A stretch of DNA of 64,000 bases from Chitinophaga filiformis (GCF_900102545.1 NZ_FNBN01000004.1:186001-250000); one strand, 5' to 3'. Positions 52,583-60,893 are shown, counted from the first letter of the stretch. The notes: generated by a model not told the origin, from the letters alone. Made by a program: numbers and translations.

Positions 52583-52635
52583 TCCCGGAAAATGGGTCGC
52601 TGGCACCTTATTATGGTCAATGCGTTAAAATACCG

Positions 52636-52643
52636 TACCTTTG
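52636..52643 (+). promoter_or_regulatory. -7 box of the rlmN operon promoter
   Basis: TACCTTTG fits TAnnTTTG, about 53 nt before the rlmN ATG. The leader contains a small hairpin CTGCC-GTAA-GGCAG with a GNRA-type loop. Confidence 0.55.
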
Positions 52644-52696
52644 CAGCTTACTACCGACTGCCGTAAGGCAGACATTATCTCATTTAAAGGTCAGGA

Positions 52697-53740
52697 ATGA
52701 AATCGGGCAAAACAAATATCCGGCACCTCAGCTTACCGGAATTACAGGAATACTTTGGGTCAATAGAGGAAAAGCCCTTCCGCGCCAAACAGGTGTATGA
52801 GTGGTTGTGGCTGAAACACGCCAACAGCTTTGACGCTATGACCAACATTTCCAAAGACTTACGCAACAAATTAGAACAGCATTTTACACTTCCCGCCATT
52901 AAGGTGGATACTACCCAGCACAGCAATGACGGCACTATCAAGAGCCGCTTCCGCCTGCATGACGGTCATCTTGTGGAAGGCGTGCTGATCCCTACAGATA
53001 CCAGGCAGACAGCCTGTGTTTCCTCCCAGGTGGGCTGCAGCCTGAGCTGCAAGTTCTGCGCTACCGGATATATGGACCGTAAGCGTAACCTGGACTATGA
53101 CGAAATATATGACGAAGTGGCCCTGCTGAACCAGCAGGCAATGGACGCCTATGGCAAGAAACTCAGTAATATTGTGTACATGGGAATGGGCGAACCGCTC
53201 CTGAATTACAAGAACGTATTACAATCCATTGAACGCATTACCTCTCCTGACGGCCTGGGCATGTCCCCAAGACGTATCACGGTATCTACCGCAGGGGTGG
53301 CCAAAATGATCCGCCAACTGGGAGATGACAAGGTGAAATTCAACCTGGCGCTGTCCCTGCACGCTGCCAACGACGAGAAACGCAGCCAGATCATGCCTAT
53401 CAATGATACCAACAACCTGAAGGTATTGATTGAGGCCCTCAACTACTTCTATAAAGCTACACAGAACCAGATATCATTTGAATATATCCTCTTTAAGGAC
53501 TTTAATGACTCCTTCAGGGATGCCGATGAACTGATCCGTATATACCGCCAGGTACCGGCAGATCTGGTCAACATTATTGAGTACAATCCAATCTCCAACG
53601 CCCGCTTCATGAAACCGGATGAGGACGTTGCCGAAGCATTCATGGAATACCTGACAAAACACAAGGTAAATGCACGCCTGAGGCGCAGCCGCGGTAAAGA
53701 CATTGACGCCGCCTGCGGACAATTGGCCAATAAAGGTTGA
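52697..53740 (+). CDS. rlmN: Radical-SAM rRNA/tRNA methyltransferase RlmN
   Basis: RlmN methylates C2 of A2503 in 23S rRNA, and of A37 in some tRNAs. The 347-residue protein has the radical-SAM cluster motif C114-x3-C118-x2-C121 (VGCSLSCKFCATGY), the conserved GMGEPLLNY segment, LSLHAANDEKR, and the C-terminal mechanistic Cys340 in DIDAACGQLA. It begins an operon with two pseudouridine synthase genes (34-bp and 3-bp gaps), a set devoted to RNA modification. Its leader is preceded by the repeat arrays. Confidence 0.97.
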   Translation: MKSGKTNIRHLSLPELQEYFGSIEEKPFRAKQVYEWLWLKHANSFDAMTNISKDLRNKLEQHFTLPAIKVDTTQHSNDGTIKSRFRLHDGHLVEGVLIPTDTRQTACVSSQVGCSLSCKFCATGYMDRKRNLDYDEIYDEVALLNQQAMDAYGKKLSNIVYMGMGEPLLNYKNVLQSIERITSPDGLGMSPRRITVSTAGVAKMIRQLGDDKVKFNLALSLHAANDEKRSQIMPINDTNNLKVLIEALNYFYKATQNQISFEYILFKDFNDSFRDADELIRIYRQVPADLVNIIEYNPISNARFMKPDEDVAEAFMEYLTKHKVNARLRRSRGKDIDAACGQLANKG

Positions 53741-53774
53741 TCAGCTACCTGCTAACAATTACAAAATTTAACAG

Positions 53775-55322
53775 ATGAGAAAAAATACACCTGCTAAGAA
53801 AGGATTTTCCCCTTTCAAGGAAAATAAGAACAGCAGTTCCAATAAACCAACACGCGCTAACGCTGCTGACCGTAAACGGGGCAATGACGAAGACACCCGC
53901 CCAGGTCGCGGCGATGCAAAGAAATCAACACGTCCTTTCGGGACAGACCGCAAACGTGATAACAACGACAATGGTCGTCCGGCAGGCAAACCTGAACGCA
54001 CCTTCCCTTCCGATCATAAGCGGGACAATAATGATGATACCCGCCCTGGCCGCGGCGATGCCAGGAAATCAACACGTTCGTTCGGGACAGACCGTAAACG
54101 TGATAATGACGAAAACAGCCGTCCGGCAAAAAGAACCGAAGGTAAACCTGAACGTTCCTTCCCTTCTGACCGTAAGCCTAAGGACGATAGACCCTTCCGT
54201 CCCGGCAAAACAACAGAAGGCAAGCCAGAGCGCACCCGCAGTGCCAATGCATCTGAAATTCCGGGCACCAAACGCTCAGAAAGAGACAAAACAGAACGCA
54301 GGCCTCGTATTGAGCCTGTCCGCAAGACTGCCAACGGCAGAACGCCTTTCAAACCACGCCCTCAAAGCGATGACAGCGCCTTTCATGGTCCGTCAGAACG
54401 TAAGGCTGGTAAACGTGGCAGCAGTCGTGAGGAACGTGCTACCCCCAGCGGCTTTAACCGTAAAAAATATTTTGACTCTGCCAATGAGCGCTTCGCTGAC
54501 AAACAGGACCGCAAATCCGCAGTAAGAAAAGCGCGTCACAGTGAAGACAGCGCACCGTTCGGCAAAAAGTCGTCTAAAAAAGAAGAAAGCAGCAATAATC
54601 CCGGCGAAATGCCGCTGAATAAATACATCGCTCACTCCGGACTTTGCTCCCGCAGGAAAGCAGTGGACTTTGTAAAAGAAGGTAAAGTGACGGTGAACGG
54701 CAAGCTGGTAACCGAACCCGCCTTCAAAGTAACCGCTAAAGATGATGTGGCGATCAGCAATAAACGCATCACCATCCAGAAAAACCTGGTATATATCCTG
54801 CTCAATAAACCCAAAGGATACATTACTACCACCGATGATCCGGAAGGCCGCAAGACAGTAATGGAACTGATCGAAGATGCGGTGACTGACGATCAGCGCG
54901 TATATCCGGTAGGTCGCCTGGACCGTAACACTTCCGGCTTGCTACTGCTGACCAACGACGGTGAACTGGCCCAGAAACTGGCGCATCCGAAGCATAACAT
55001 CAAGAAAATATACCATGTAGGCCTGAACAAACCCTTAACCAAAGCGGACTTCGAAAAGATCCTGCAGGGGGTGACACTGGAAGATGGCATCGCCAATGTC
55101 GATGCCCTCGGCTATGTGGAAGCAGGCGATAAAACCCAGGTCGGTATTGAGATCCACAGTGGTAAGAACCGTATTGTTCGCCGTATTTTCGAACATCTTG
55201 AGTATGACGTGGAAAAGCTTGACCGTGTTACTTACGCCGGTCTTACCAAAAAGAATATCAATCGTGGTAAATGGCGTTTTCTGACTGAAAAAGAAATCAT
55301 TTTGCTGAAGCACTTTAAGTAA
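53775..55322 (+). CDS. RsuA/RluB-family pseudouridine synthase with a long disordered basic N-terminal extension
   Basis: The C-terminal 237 residues form the enzyme: an S4 RNA-binding domain from Met279 (MPLNKYIAHSGLCSRRKAVDFV), then the catalytic domain with Asp383 in VGRLDRNTSGLLLL, and NRIVRRIFEHLEY near the end. It converts uridine to pseudouridine in rRNA. The first 278 residues are a Lys/Arg/Asp/Gly-rich region without a fold, containing a 49-residue tandem duplication (residues 32-80 and 81-132). Such extensions occur in Bacteroidota homologues and may bind RNA or ribosomes. RsuA/RluB/RluE subtypes cannot be told apart by eye. It follows rlmN by 34 bp. Confidence 0.9.
   Translation: MRKNTPAKKGFSPFKENKNSSSNKPTRANAADRKRGNDEDTRPGRGDAKKSTRPFGTDRKRDNNDNGRPAGKPERTFPSDHKRDNNDDTRPGRGDARKSTRSFGTDRKRDNDENSRPAKRTEGKPERSFPSDRKPKDDRPFRPGKTTEGKPERTRSANASEIPGTKRSERDKTERRPRIEPVRKTANGRTPFKPRPQSDDSAFHGPSERKAGKRGSSREERATPSGFNRKKYFDSANERFADKQDRKSAVRKARHSEDSAPFGKKSSKKEESSNNPGEMPLNKYIAHSGLCSRRKAVDFVKEGKVTVNGKLVTEPAFKVTAKDDVAISNKRITIQKNLVYILLNKPKGYITTTDDPEGRKTVMELIEDAVTDDQRVYPVGRLDRNTSGLLLLTNDGELAQKLAHPKHNIKKIYHVGLNKPLTKADFEKILQGVTLEDGIANVDALGYVEAGDKTQVGIEIHSGKNRIVRRIFEHLEYDVEKLDRVTYAGLTKKNINRGKWRFLTEKEIILLKHFK
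53868..54170 (+). repeat. In-frame tandem duplication within the pseudouridine synthase gene
   Basis: Two units of about 147-156 bp encode DTRPGRGDA, KSTR, FGTDRKRDN and GKPER, FPSD in the same order. A shorter third remnant (GKPER at 54208-54222) follows. This looks like recent duplication in a disordered tail. Confidence 0.75.
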
Positions 55323-55325
55323 TCT

Positions 55326-56069
55326 ATGCGCATTAACGACATCATCATAAAAGAGACGCCTGATTTTGTTATCCTGAACAAGCCGGCAGGCCTGCTCACC
55401 ATTCCTGACAGGCACGACAACCAGCTGCAATCCCTTCAGGGACTGCTGAGGAAGCATTACGGCCAGATTTTTACCGTTCACCGCCTGGATAAGGATACCA
55501 GTGGTCTCATCCTGTTTGCAAAGAATGAGGAGGCCCATAAGTACTATTCCCAATTGTTTGAAGGCCGTAATGTGAAGAAATTTTACCAGGGACTGGTAAA
55601 CGGACAGCTGATTCCCGCTACCGGCAGCGTGGATGAGCCCATTATGGAACATCCTGTTGTAAAGGGCAAAATGGTGACGAACAGGAAGGGCAAAAACGCC
55701 CTGACTGACTATGAGGTAGTAGAGAGCTTCGGGCTATATAGCCTTGTGAAACTGCAGATCCATACCGGCCGTACCCACCAGATCCGTGTACATATGAAGC
55801 ACCTCGGTCATCCAATTGCCGTAGATGAGCTGTATGGCACAAATGCACCGGTATTTCTGTCTGCCATTAAGAAGAATTATAAGCTGGGTAAAAGAACTGA
55901 AGAAGAGCGTCCATTGCTGAGCAGGCTGGCATTACATGCCTGGCAGCTGCATTTTAAGGATCAGCAGGGAGAAGAGCATATCGTTGAGGCGCCATTGCCG
56001 AAAGATATCCAGGCAGTGGTGACACAGTTGCGGAAGAATAGCGGTCAGAGCTCGGAGCTTGTGTTGTAG
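55326..56069 (+). CDS. RluA-family pseudouridine synthase
   Basis: The 247-residue enzyme has no S4 domain, begins with MRINDIIIKETPDFVILNKPAGLLT, and carries catalytic Asp55 in VHRLDKDTSGLILFAK, with LQIHTGRTHQIRVHMKHLGHPI in its C-terminal half. It modifies uridines in 23S rRNA or tRNA; the exact site is not readable. It begins 3 bp after the RsuA-type gene, so translation is probably coupled, and it ends the operon with a terminator. Confidence 0.92.
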   Translation: MRINDIIIKETPDFVILNKPAGLLTIPDRHDNQLQSLQGLLRKHYGQIFTVHRLDKDTSGLILFAKNEEAHKYYSQLFEGRNVKKFYQGLVNGQLIPATGSVDEPIMEHPVVKGKMVTNRKGKNALTDYEVVESFGLYSLVKLQIHTGRTHQIRVHMKHLGHPIAVDELYGTNAPVFLSAIKKNYKLGKRTEEERPLLSRLALHAWQLHFKDQQGEEHIVEAPLPKDIQAVVTQLRKNSGQSSELVL

Positions 56070-56092
56070 AACATTACAAATCAATATATTGA

Positions 56093-56129
56093 GGGGCGAT
56101 TCCGGAAGGGGATCGCCTTTTTCTTTTTG
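56093..56129 (+). terminator. Terminator of the rlmN operon
   Basis: GGCGAT (56095-56100) pairs with ATCGCC (56112-56117), followed by TTTTTCTTTTTG. Confidence 0.85.
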
Positions 56130-56170
56130 TTCCATCTCCGAAATTGAAAGCCACGGATAACAATACAGGG

Positions 56171-56234
56171 TCATTCGCGGCATTGGACCCCGCTAGGGGT
56201 CTAAGTGTTTGTAGCGCGGGGTGACAACCCCGGG
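56171..56234 (+). repeat. Two-hairpin intergenic repeat, copy 3
   Basis: The flank CATTCGCGGCATTG precedes stem 1 (GGACCCC-GCTA-GGGGTCT, 56185-56202), TGTTTGTAGC, and stem 2 (CGGGGT-GACA-ACCCCG). Compared with copy 2, both sides of stem 1 change together (GACTCC/GGAGTC to GACCCC/GGGGTC). Confidence 0.8.
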
Positions 56235-56282
56235 AAACGAAATGGTAACACCTCCGAAAAACCGAATGGTTTCAATACGGGA

Positions 56283-56346
56283 CCATTCGCAGCATTAGCC
56301 CGCCGTGGCGTGGCCCGTGTTTGTAGCGCGGGGTGATAACCCCGGG
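56283..56346 (+). repeat. Two-hairpin intergenic repeat, copy 4
   Basis: The flank CATTCGCAGCATTA precedes stem 1 (GCCCGCC-GT-GGCGTGGC with a bulge), TGTTTGTAGC and stem 2 (CGGGGT-GATA-ACCCCG). It abuts the terminator at 56351-56375. The 56070-56488 spacer contains this copy, copy 3 and two terminators, and no gene. Confidence 0.78.
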
Positions 56347-56350
56347 CAAA

Positions 56351-56375
56351 AAAAAACGGGGAGAAATCCCCGTTT
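56351..56375 (-). terminator. Terminator for the peroxiredoxin transcript
   Basis: AAACGGGGA (56354-56362) pairs with TCCCCGTTT (56367-56375) over a GAAA tetraloop; nine T follow on the minus strand. It is 114 bp from the gene stop, an unusually long 3' tail. Confidence 0.88.
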
Positions 56376-56488
56376 CGTAAAAATCAAAAACCAACCATTA
56401 AAAACTCTTATGAATAAAAACCTGACACACAACTGTGCAGGTTTTAAACGAAATCTTGTATTTGACTCACTTATAACAGTGCCCTGCC

Positions 56489-57124
56489 TTATTTGTTCGG
56501 CTGAGGCGTTGTTCTCAAGTAAGGCTTGATGATCTTGTGACCTTTCGGGAAGCGCGCCGGGATATCCTCGGTTGGCACTGCCATTGTCACAATTACATCT
56601 TCTCCGTCTTTCCAGTCAGCCGGTGTTGCAACGCTGTAGTTTGCTGTCAGCTGCAGGGAATCAATTACACGCAGTACTTCTACGAAGTTCCTGCCTGTAG
56701 AAGCCGGATAAGTGATCATCAGTTTCACTTTCTTATCTGGTCCGATGATGAACAGGGACCTTACAGTAGCGGTCTCTGACGCATTCGGATGGATCATATC
56801 GTAAAGATCGGAAACTTTCCTGTCCTGGTCAGCAATAATAGGGAAATCCACATTTGTGTTCTGGGTTTCGTTTATATCGCTGATCCAGCCGGTGTGTTTA
56901 TCCAGAGGATCCACACTCAAAGCCAATACTTTTACGTTACGTTTTGCAAATTCTTCTTTTAACTGTGCTGTTCTACCTAATTCAGTAGTACAAACCGGAG
57001 TAAAGTCTGCCGGATGTGAAAAAAGAACTCCCCAGCCACTGCCCAGGTACTCATAAAAATCAATATCTCCCTGTGACGTTTTTGCCTGGAAGTTTGGTGC
57101 GATGTCTCCTAATCTTAAGCTCAT
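56489..57124 (-). CDS. 1-Cys peroxiredoxin (Prx6-type)
   Basis: The 211-residue enzyme reduces peroxides with one catalytic cysteine, Cys45 in FSHPADFTPVCTTELGRTAQL; the Thr and the later Arg in SETATVRSLFIIGPDKK complete the site. The C-terminal half has the Prx6 extension DWKDGEDVIVTMAVPTEDIPARFP. No resolving Cys is in the usual C-terminal place, so an outside thiol is needed. It stands alone with its own promoter box and a distal terminator. Confidence 0.95.
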   Translation of the reverse strand: MSLRLGDIAPNFQAKTSQGDIDFYEYLGSGWGVLFSHPADFTPVCTTELGRTAQLKEEFAKRNVKVLALSVDPLDKHTGWISDINETQNTNVDFPIIADQDRKVSDLYDMIHPNASETATVRSLFIIGPDKKVKLMITYPASTGRNFVEVLRVIDSLQLTANYSVATPADWKDGEDVIVTMAVPTEDIPARFPKGHKIIKPYLRTTPQPNK

Positions 57125-57149
57125 AAGGTCGCTGTTTTTTTAGAGTATT

Positions 57150-57157
57150 CAAAAATA
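57150..57157 (-). promoter_or_regulatory. -7 box of the peroxiredoxin promoter
   Basis: TATTTTTG on the minus strand fits TAnnTTTG, 25 nt before the ATG. Confidence 0.5.
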
Positions 57158-57211
57158 GGATTTTCCTACAAATACTATAGACTTTTCATTTATTTTTTGA
57201 AAAAATTAATT

Positions 57212-57234
57212 CCCCGCCTGTAGATCAGGCGGGG
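57212..57234 (-). terminator. Terminator of the unknown gene at 57379-57963
   Basis: CCCCGCCTG (57212-57220) and CAGGCGGGG (57226-57234) form a 9-bp stem; AATTAATTTTTTC follows on the minus strand. Between it and the gene stop (57235-57378) is a segment with three spaced GACCCC words, otherwise featureless. Confidence 0.85.
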
Positions 57235-57378
57235 CGGAGCTAAAACAAACAATTGGACGCAAAAGGTATCAGGGATAACGCTTACGAAGCGCAACACAAC
57301 ACCGTAGGGGTTACCGGGTCGTTTTCGGGGTCATCAGGGGCTTTTCAAGGGGTCATGAGGATAGTAATGGGAATAACA

Positions 57379-57963
57379 TTACAATGTCCGTTCTTTCCAT
57401 GCGTAATATGCCAGGGTATACTTAAGGTCGTCTGTCAGATCAGCTTTTTTACGTGCTGCATCTTCATCAAAGTCAAGTTCTATGTACCCCAGGTACAGCT
57501 CATAACTTTTGTGAAGCATGTCCATACAGTGGTCTATTTTCCTGACGAATTGGGGCACTTTTGCTGATGGCAATGGGGTTACCTGTTCTATATAGTAACA
57601 TTCTCCGTCTGTATATTCTATCCAGTTCCCGTCTTCCCTGTGTCCGGGACGGGTAAGACGAAAATACATGTTATCAAATACGACAGCCTTTCCCAGCTCC
57701 AGTTCCAGGTCTATCATGTCCGGGATCTGTTCCATGTTTTCCAGCTTCTGCACAATGGTCATCTGTACTGCATCACTTCTGTCCTGTACATAACGTAACA
57801 TTGTGTTAAGTACTTCGTAGGTAGTGATAAAGTCACAACGTTGCCAGGTATCATCCTTCCGGATATGTCCCCAGAAGGTTAGATAATTGGTATCATCCAG
57901 GATGATCTGGCCAACTGAGATGGCCTGCGAGCTGGTTACTGTAGCGGTATTTGTCTGTTTCAT
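57379..57963 (-). CDS. Protein of unknown function
   Basis: The ATG at 57963 (MKQTNTATVTSSQ) gives 194 residues; the frame to 58005 adds a segment without support. It has no signal peptide and no membrane helix. Features include FWGHIRKDDTWQRCDFITTYEVLNTMLRYVQD, a Leu/Met-rich helix, and acidic stretches near the C-terminus (GYIELDFDEDAARKKADLTDDL). I do not recognise a family. It is divergent from the WYL regulator gene over a 101-bp spacer with its own -7 box, so the regulator could control it as well as its own operon. Confidence 0.6.
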   Translation of the reverse strand: MKQTNTATVTSSQAISVGQIILDDTNYLTFWGHIRKDDTWQRCDFITTYEVLNTMLRYVQDRSDAVQMTIVQKLENMEQIPDMIDLELELGKAVVFDNMYFRLTRPGHREDGNWIEYTDGECYYIEQVTPLPSAKVPQFVRKIDHCMDMLHKSYELYLGYIELDFDEDAARKKADLTDDLKYTLAYYAWKERTL

Positions 57964-57988
57964 AACCGATTCGTTATTGATAACAATA

Positions 57989-57996
57989 CAAAGATA
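57989..57996 (-). promoter_or_regulatory. -7 box of the unknown gene
   Basis: TATCTTTG on the minus strand is a perfect TAnnTTTG match, 25 nt before the ATG at 57963, in the divergent spacer. Confidence 0.5.
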
Positions 57997-58064
57997 CCAG
58001 CCCAAAACGCAGAGAATTTGCGTAGCGAATTTTAACTACTTTTATCCTCTAAATATTTTTATGC

Positions 58065-59072
58065 ATGCCTAAGAACAAGGATGCTGTTTCGCGTTACCGC
58101 TGGATAGACGAGCGTTTGCGCAACAAGCGTTTGAGAAAACCCACCCTGGAAGATCTTATTGAATTTGTATCCGCGAAAATGGGTGCTACCATTTCCGTAC
58201 GTACTATTCAGAAAGATATCCAGGATATGCGTCATGACCCCGAATTGAATTACCAGGCCCCCATCCTGTACGATCGCAGTACAGGTACTTACCGTTATGA
58301 AGATGAAACCTATTCTATCAATAGTCTGCCGATAGATGAAGCTGATCTCCAGGGACTTGAGATCGCTATCGGTATTCTGGAACAATTCCGCAGTCTGCCG
58401 GTAATTGTACAGTTTGAGGACGCCATTCTAAAAATAGCTGCCAGCCTGAAAAAGAACAGGGAAGTACTGGAACACAAAGGATTGATCAAATTTGCCCGCG
58501 CCACGCAATACAAAGGCGCAGCTCATATCCCTTTCATAGTAGATGCCATTAAAGGAAGAGAGGTCATACGTATTGCGTACCAGAGCTTTGACAGGAATGA
58601 GCCTAAGGAACACTGGGTAGAGCCTTATCACCTGCGTGAATATCAGTACCGCTTCTACCTGATCGGTAAAAGCCAGAAAGCCAAAGGCGGCACCCTGCTT
58701 ACTTTCGCACTGGACAGGATAGTAGATATCTGGCCTACCAACAAAACATTCGATGAGAAAAACTTCGATGATGCCAGTTATTACCAGCACGCCATTGGCG
58801 TAACGGTGCCGGAAGGCGCTCCCGAAAAGGTGGTACTTTCCTTTACGCCATTACAGGGTAAGTATATCAAGTCGCAGCCCATGCATCTTTCCCAGCAGAT
58901 TGAAAAGGACAACGATAAAGAATGCCGGATCTCACTCAATGTAGTGATCAATCATGAATTACAGATGTTACTGCTTAGTTATGGGGCTAATGTAACAATA
59001 TTACAGCCTGCACACCTGGCAGAAAAGATGGCAGCAGAAGCAAAAGCAATGCTGCAGAATTATTCATCCTAA
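58065..59072 (+). CDS. WYL-domain transcriptional regulator
   Basis: The 335-residue protein has an N-terminal winged-helix part (residues about 5-65, YRWIDERLRNKRLRKPTLEDLIEFVSAKM and VRTIQKDIQDMR), and a WYL domain (about 145-225). The WYL motif proper reads EPKEHWVEPYHLREYQYRFYLIGKSQK, and a C-terminal WCX extension follows. WYL domains bind nucleic acids or nucleotides and switch repressors or activators. The adenine deaminase gene starts 12 bp later, so the regulator likely senses a purine-related signal. The partner unknown gene is divergent. Confidence 0.88.
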   Translation: MPKNKDAVSRYRWIDERLRNKRLRKPTLEDLIEFVSAKMGATISVRTIQKDIQDMRHDPELNYQAPILYDRSTGTYRYEDETYSINSLPIDEADLQGLEIAIGILEQFRSLPVIVQFEDAILKIAASLKKNREVLEHKGLIKFARATQYKGAAHIPFIVDAIKGREVIRIAYQSFDRNEPKEHWVEPYHLREYQYRFYLIGKSQKAKGGTLLTFALDRIVDIWPTNKTFDEKNFDDASYYQHAIGVTVPEGAPEKVVLSFTPLQGKYIKSQPMHLSQQIEKDNDKECRISLNVVINHELQMLLLSYGANVTILQPAHLAEKMAAEAKAMLQNYSS

Positions 59073-59084
59073 ACGCTCTTTTAC

Positions 59085-60722
59085 ATGACAAACTCATTCC
59101 GGATTTCCGGCAACCTGATAGACATCTTACAGCAAAAGATATATCCTGCCACCATTACTGTCGAAAACGGCATTATAGCCCGTATTACAGAAGATGCAAC
59201 CACATATGAGCAATACCTGCTGCCGGGATTTATTGATGCACATGTGCACGTGGAGAGCTCTATGCTGACGCCTTCACAATTTGCCCGGCTGGCGGTAGTA
59301 CATGGTACTGTGGCTACTGTTTCCGATCCGCATGAGATTGCAAATGTACTCGGTGTAAAGGGTGTGGAATATATGCTGGAAAACGGTAAGAGCGTGCCCT
59401 TTAAATTCTGCTTCGGCGCTCCTTCCTGTGTGCCTGCTACCATCTTTGAAACTGCTGGTGCAGAGGTTACCGTTGCCGATGTGGAAGCACTGTTGCAAAA
59501 ACCGGAAGTACTATATCTCACTGAGATGATGAACTTTCCCGGTGTGTTGTATGAACAACCGGATGTAATGGCGAAGATAGCTGCAGCAAAACGTATCGGC
59601 AAGCCTGTAGACGGCCATGCACCGGGCCTGCGGGGCGAAGATGCAAAGAAGTATATTGCTGCCGGTATCAGTACCGATCATGAATGTTTTACGGCGGAAG
59701 AAGCATTGGATAAATTACAGTACGGTATGCATATCCTCATCCGTGAAGGAAGTGCCGCACGTAACTTTGATGCGCTGATCCACCTGCTCAATGACTATCC
59801 GGAGAAGATCATGTTCTGCAGCGATGATAAACATCCTGACAACCTGGTGGAAGGCCATATCAACGTACTGGTGAAAAGGGCGCTGGCGCTAAAGATTGAT
59901 CTCTTCAAGGTGTTGCGCGCTGCCTGCGTGAACCCTGTGTTGCATTACAGGATACCTGCGGGACTATTGCGTGTAGGCGATCCTGCAGATTTTATTGTTG
60001 CAGATAATCTTGACAGATTTAATATTGTAGCTACTTATATCAATGGCATCGCCGTAGCGCAGCATGGTGAAACCCGTATCCCTTCTGTCATTGCGCCTGT
60101 CATCAATAACTTTGATTGTGCACCTGTATCCGGCAGTGATTTTCGTATTACTGCCAGTGGGGTTACTGCAAATGTAAAAGTGATTGAAGCACTGGGTGGT
60201 CAGCTGATCACTAACAGCTTTACAGATATATTACCTGTTGTAGATGGTCAGTTATTTTCTTCAACAGAAAAGGATATACTGAAACTGGCTGTTGTAAACA
60301 GATATAATCCCGCTCCTGTGGCCCTGGGATTCATCAGGAACTTTGGTTTTAAACAGGGCGCTATTGCATCCTCAGTGGCGCATGATAGTCACAATATTAT
60401 TGCGGTGGGTGTGGATGATGAAAGTATCGCACAGGCAGTAAATGCCGTGATTGCGCATAAAGGCGGGGTAAGTGTAGTGAATAACAATGAAGAGTCAGTG
60501 CTGCCTTTGCCTGTAGCCGGCTTGATGAGTAATCTTGATGGTTATGAAGTAGCTGCCCGGTATAGTGAACTGGATAAAGCTGCGAAAGCGTTGGGGAGTA
60601 AACTGGATGCGCCTTTCATGACATTATCATTCATGGCATTGTTGGTAATTCCTCATCTGAAACTGAGTGATAAAGGATTGTTTGACGGAGATACTTTCAG
60701 CTTTACAGCGGCCGTGCTATAA
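59085..60722 (+). CDS. ade: Adenine deaminase
   Basis: The 545-residue amidohydrolase converts adenine to hypoxanthine and ammonia in purine salvage. It shows the metal site LPGFIDAHVHVESSML, the second His-bearing segment KPVDGHAPGLRGEDAKKYIAAGISTDHECF, the catalytic MFCSDDKHPDNLVEGHI, and the C-terminal DSHNIIAVGVDDESIAQAVNAV, all of the Ade (YicP) subgroup and distinct from adenosine-deaminase-like enzymes. It follows the WYL gene by 12 bp in the same direction, and an inverted repeat lies just after its stop. Confidence 0.95.
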   Translation: MTNSFRISGNLIDILQQKIYPATITVENGIIARITEDATTYEQYLLPGFIDAHVHVESSMLTPSQFARLAVVHGTVATVSDPHEIANVLGVKGVEYMLENGKSVPFKFCFGAPSCVPATIFETAGAEVTVADVEALLQKPEVLYLTEMMNFPGVLYEQPDVMAKIAAAKRIGKPVDGHAPGLRGEDAKKYIAAGISTDHECFTAEEALDKLQYGMHILIREGSAARNFDALIHLLNDYPEKIMFCSDDKHPDNLVEGHINVLVKRALALKIDLFKVLRAACVNPVLHYRIPAGLLRVGDPADFIVADNLDRFNIVATYINGIAVAQHGETRIPSVIAPVINNFDCAPVSGSDFRITASGVTANVKVIEALGGQLITNSFTDILPVVDGQLFSSTEKDILKLAVVNRYNPAPVALGFIRNFGFKQGAIASSVAHDSHNIIAVGVDDESIAQAVNAVIAHKGGVSVVNNNEESVLPLPVAGLMSNLDGYEVAARYSELDKAAKALGSKLDAPFMTLSFMALLVIPHLKLSDKGLFDGDTFSFTAAVL

Positions 60723-60739
60723 CCTCCTTTTATTACGCT

Positions 60740-60812
60740 AAGTAGCTTCGGTTTCAGTATGGGATGTCGGTCGGCGCCTCTCGTCATTCCCATCTGAAAC
60801 CGCCTGCTACTT
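60740..60812. repeat. Long imperfect inverted repeat after ade
   Basis: AAGTAGC/GCTACTT (60740-60746, 60806-60812), CGGTTTCAG/CTGAAACCG (60749-60757, 60794-60802) and ATGGGA/TCCCAT (60759-60764, 60788-60793) nest in one 73-nt hairpin with a 23-nt loop. No T-run follows, so it may be a repeat remnant or RNA end structure. Confidence 0.6.
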
Positions 60813-60856
60813 CCGCTGTCGCTCTTAATGGTTAGGTGACTAGCTTTTCAGATGAC

Positions 60857-60893
60857 AAGAGGTTGCATCAAATTACCCTTGATACAACCTCTT
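60857..60893. terminator. Terminator between ade and anmK
   Basis: AAGAGGTTGCATCAA (60857-60871) pairs with TTGATACAACCTCTT (60879-60893) with a single wobble on the minus strand. It can end the minus-strand anmK transcript and, with CTTTGTTTT after it, the plus-strand ade operon. Confidence 0.8.

Noticed and set aside
52119..52606. Short minus-strand frames in the spacer before rlmN
   Set aside because: They are made of the two-hairpin repeats and 11-bp arrays and have no family or start context.
52160..56346. Insertion sequence or transposase bracketing the rlmN operon
   Set aside because: The bracketing repeats are direct, not inverted, and no transposase frame or target-site duplication is visible.
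56305..56529. 74-codon plus-strand frame near the peroxiredoxin gene
   Set aside because: It runs through repeat copy 4 and a terminator stem, so it is not a gene.
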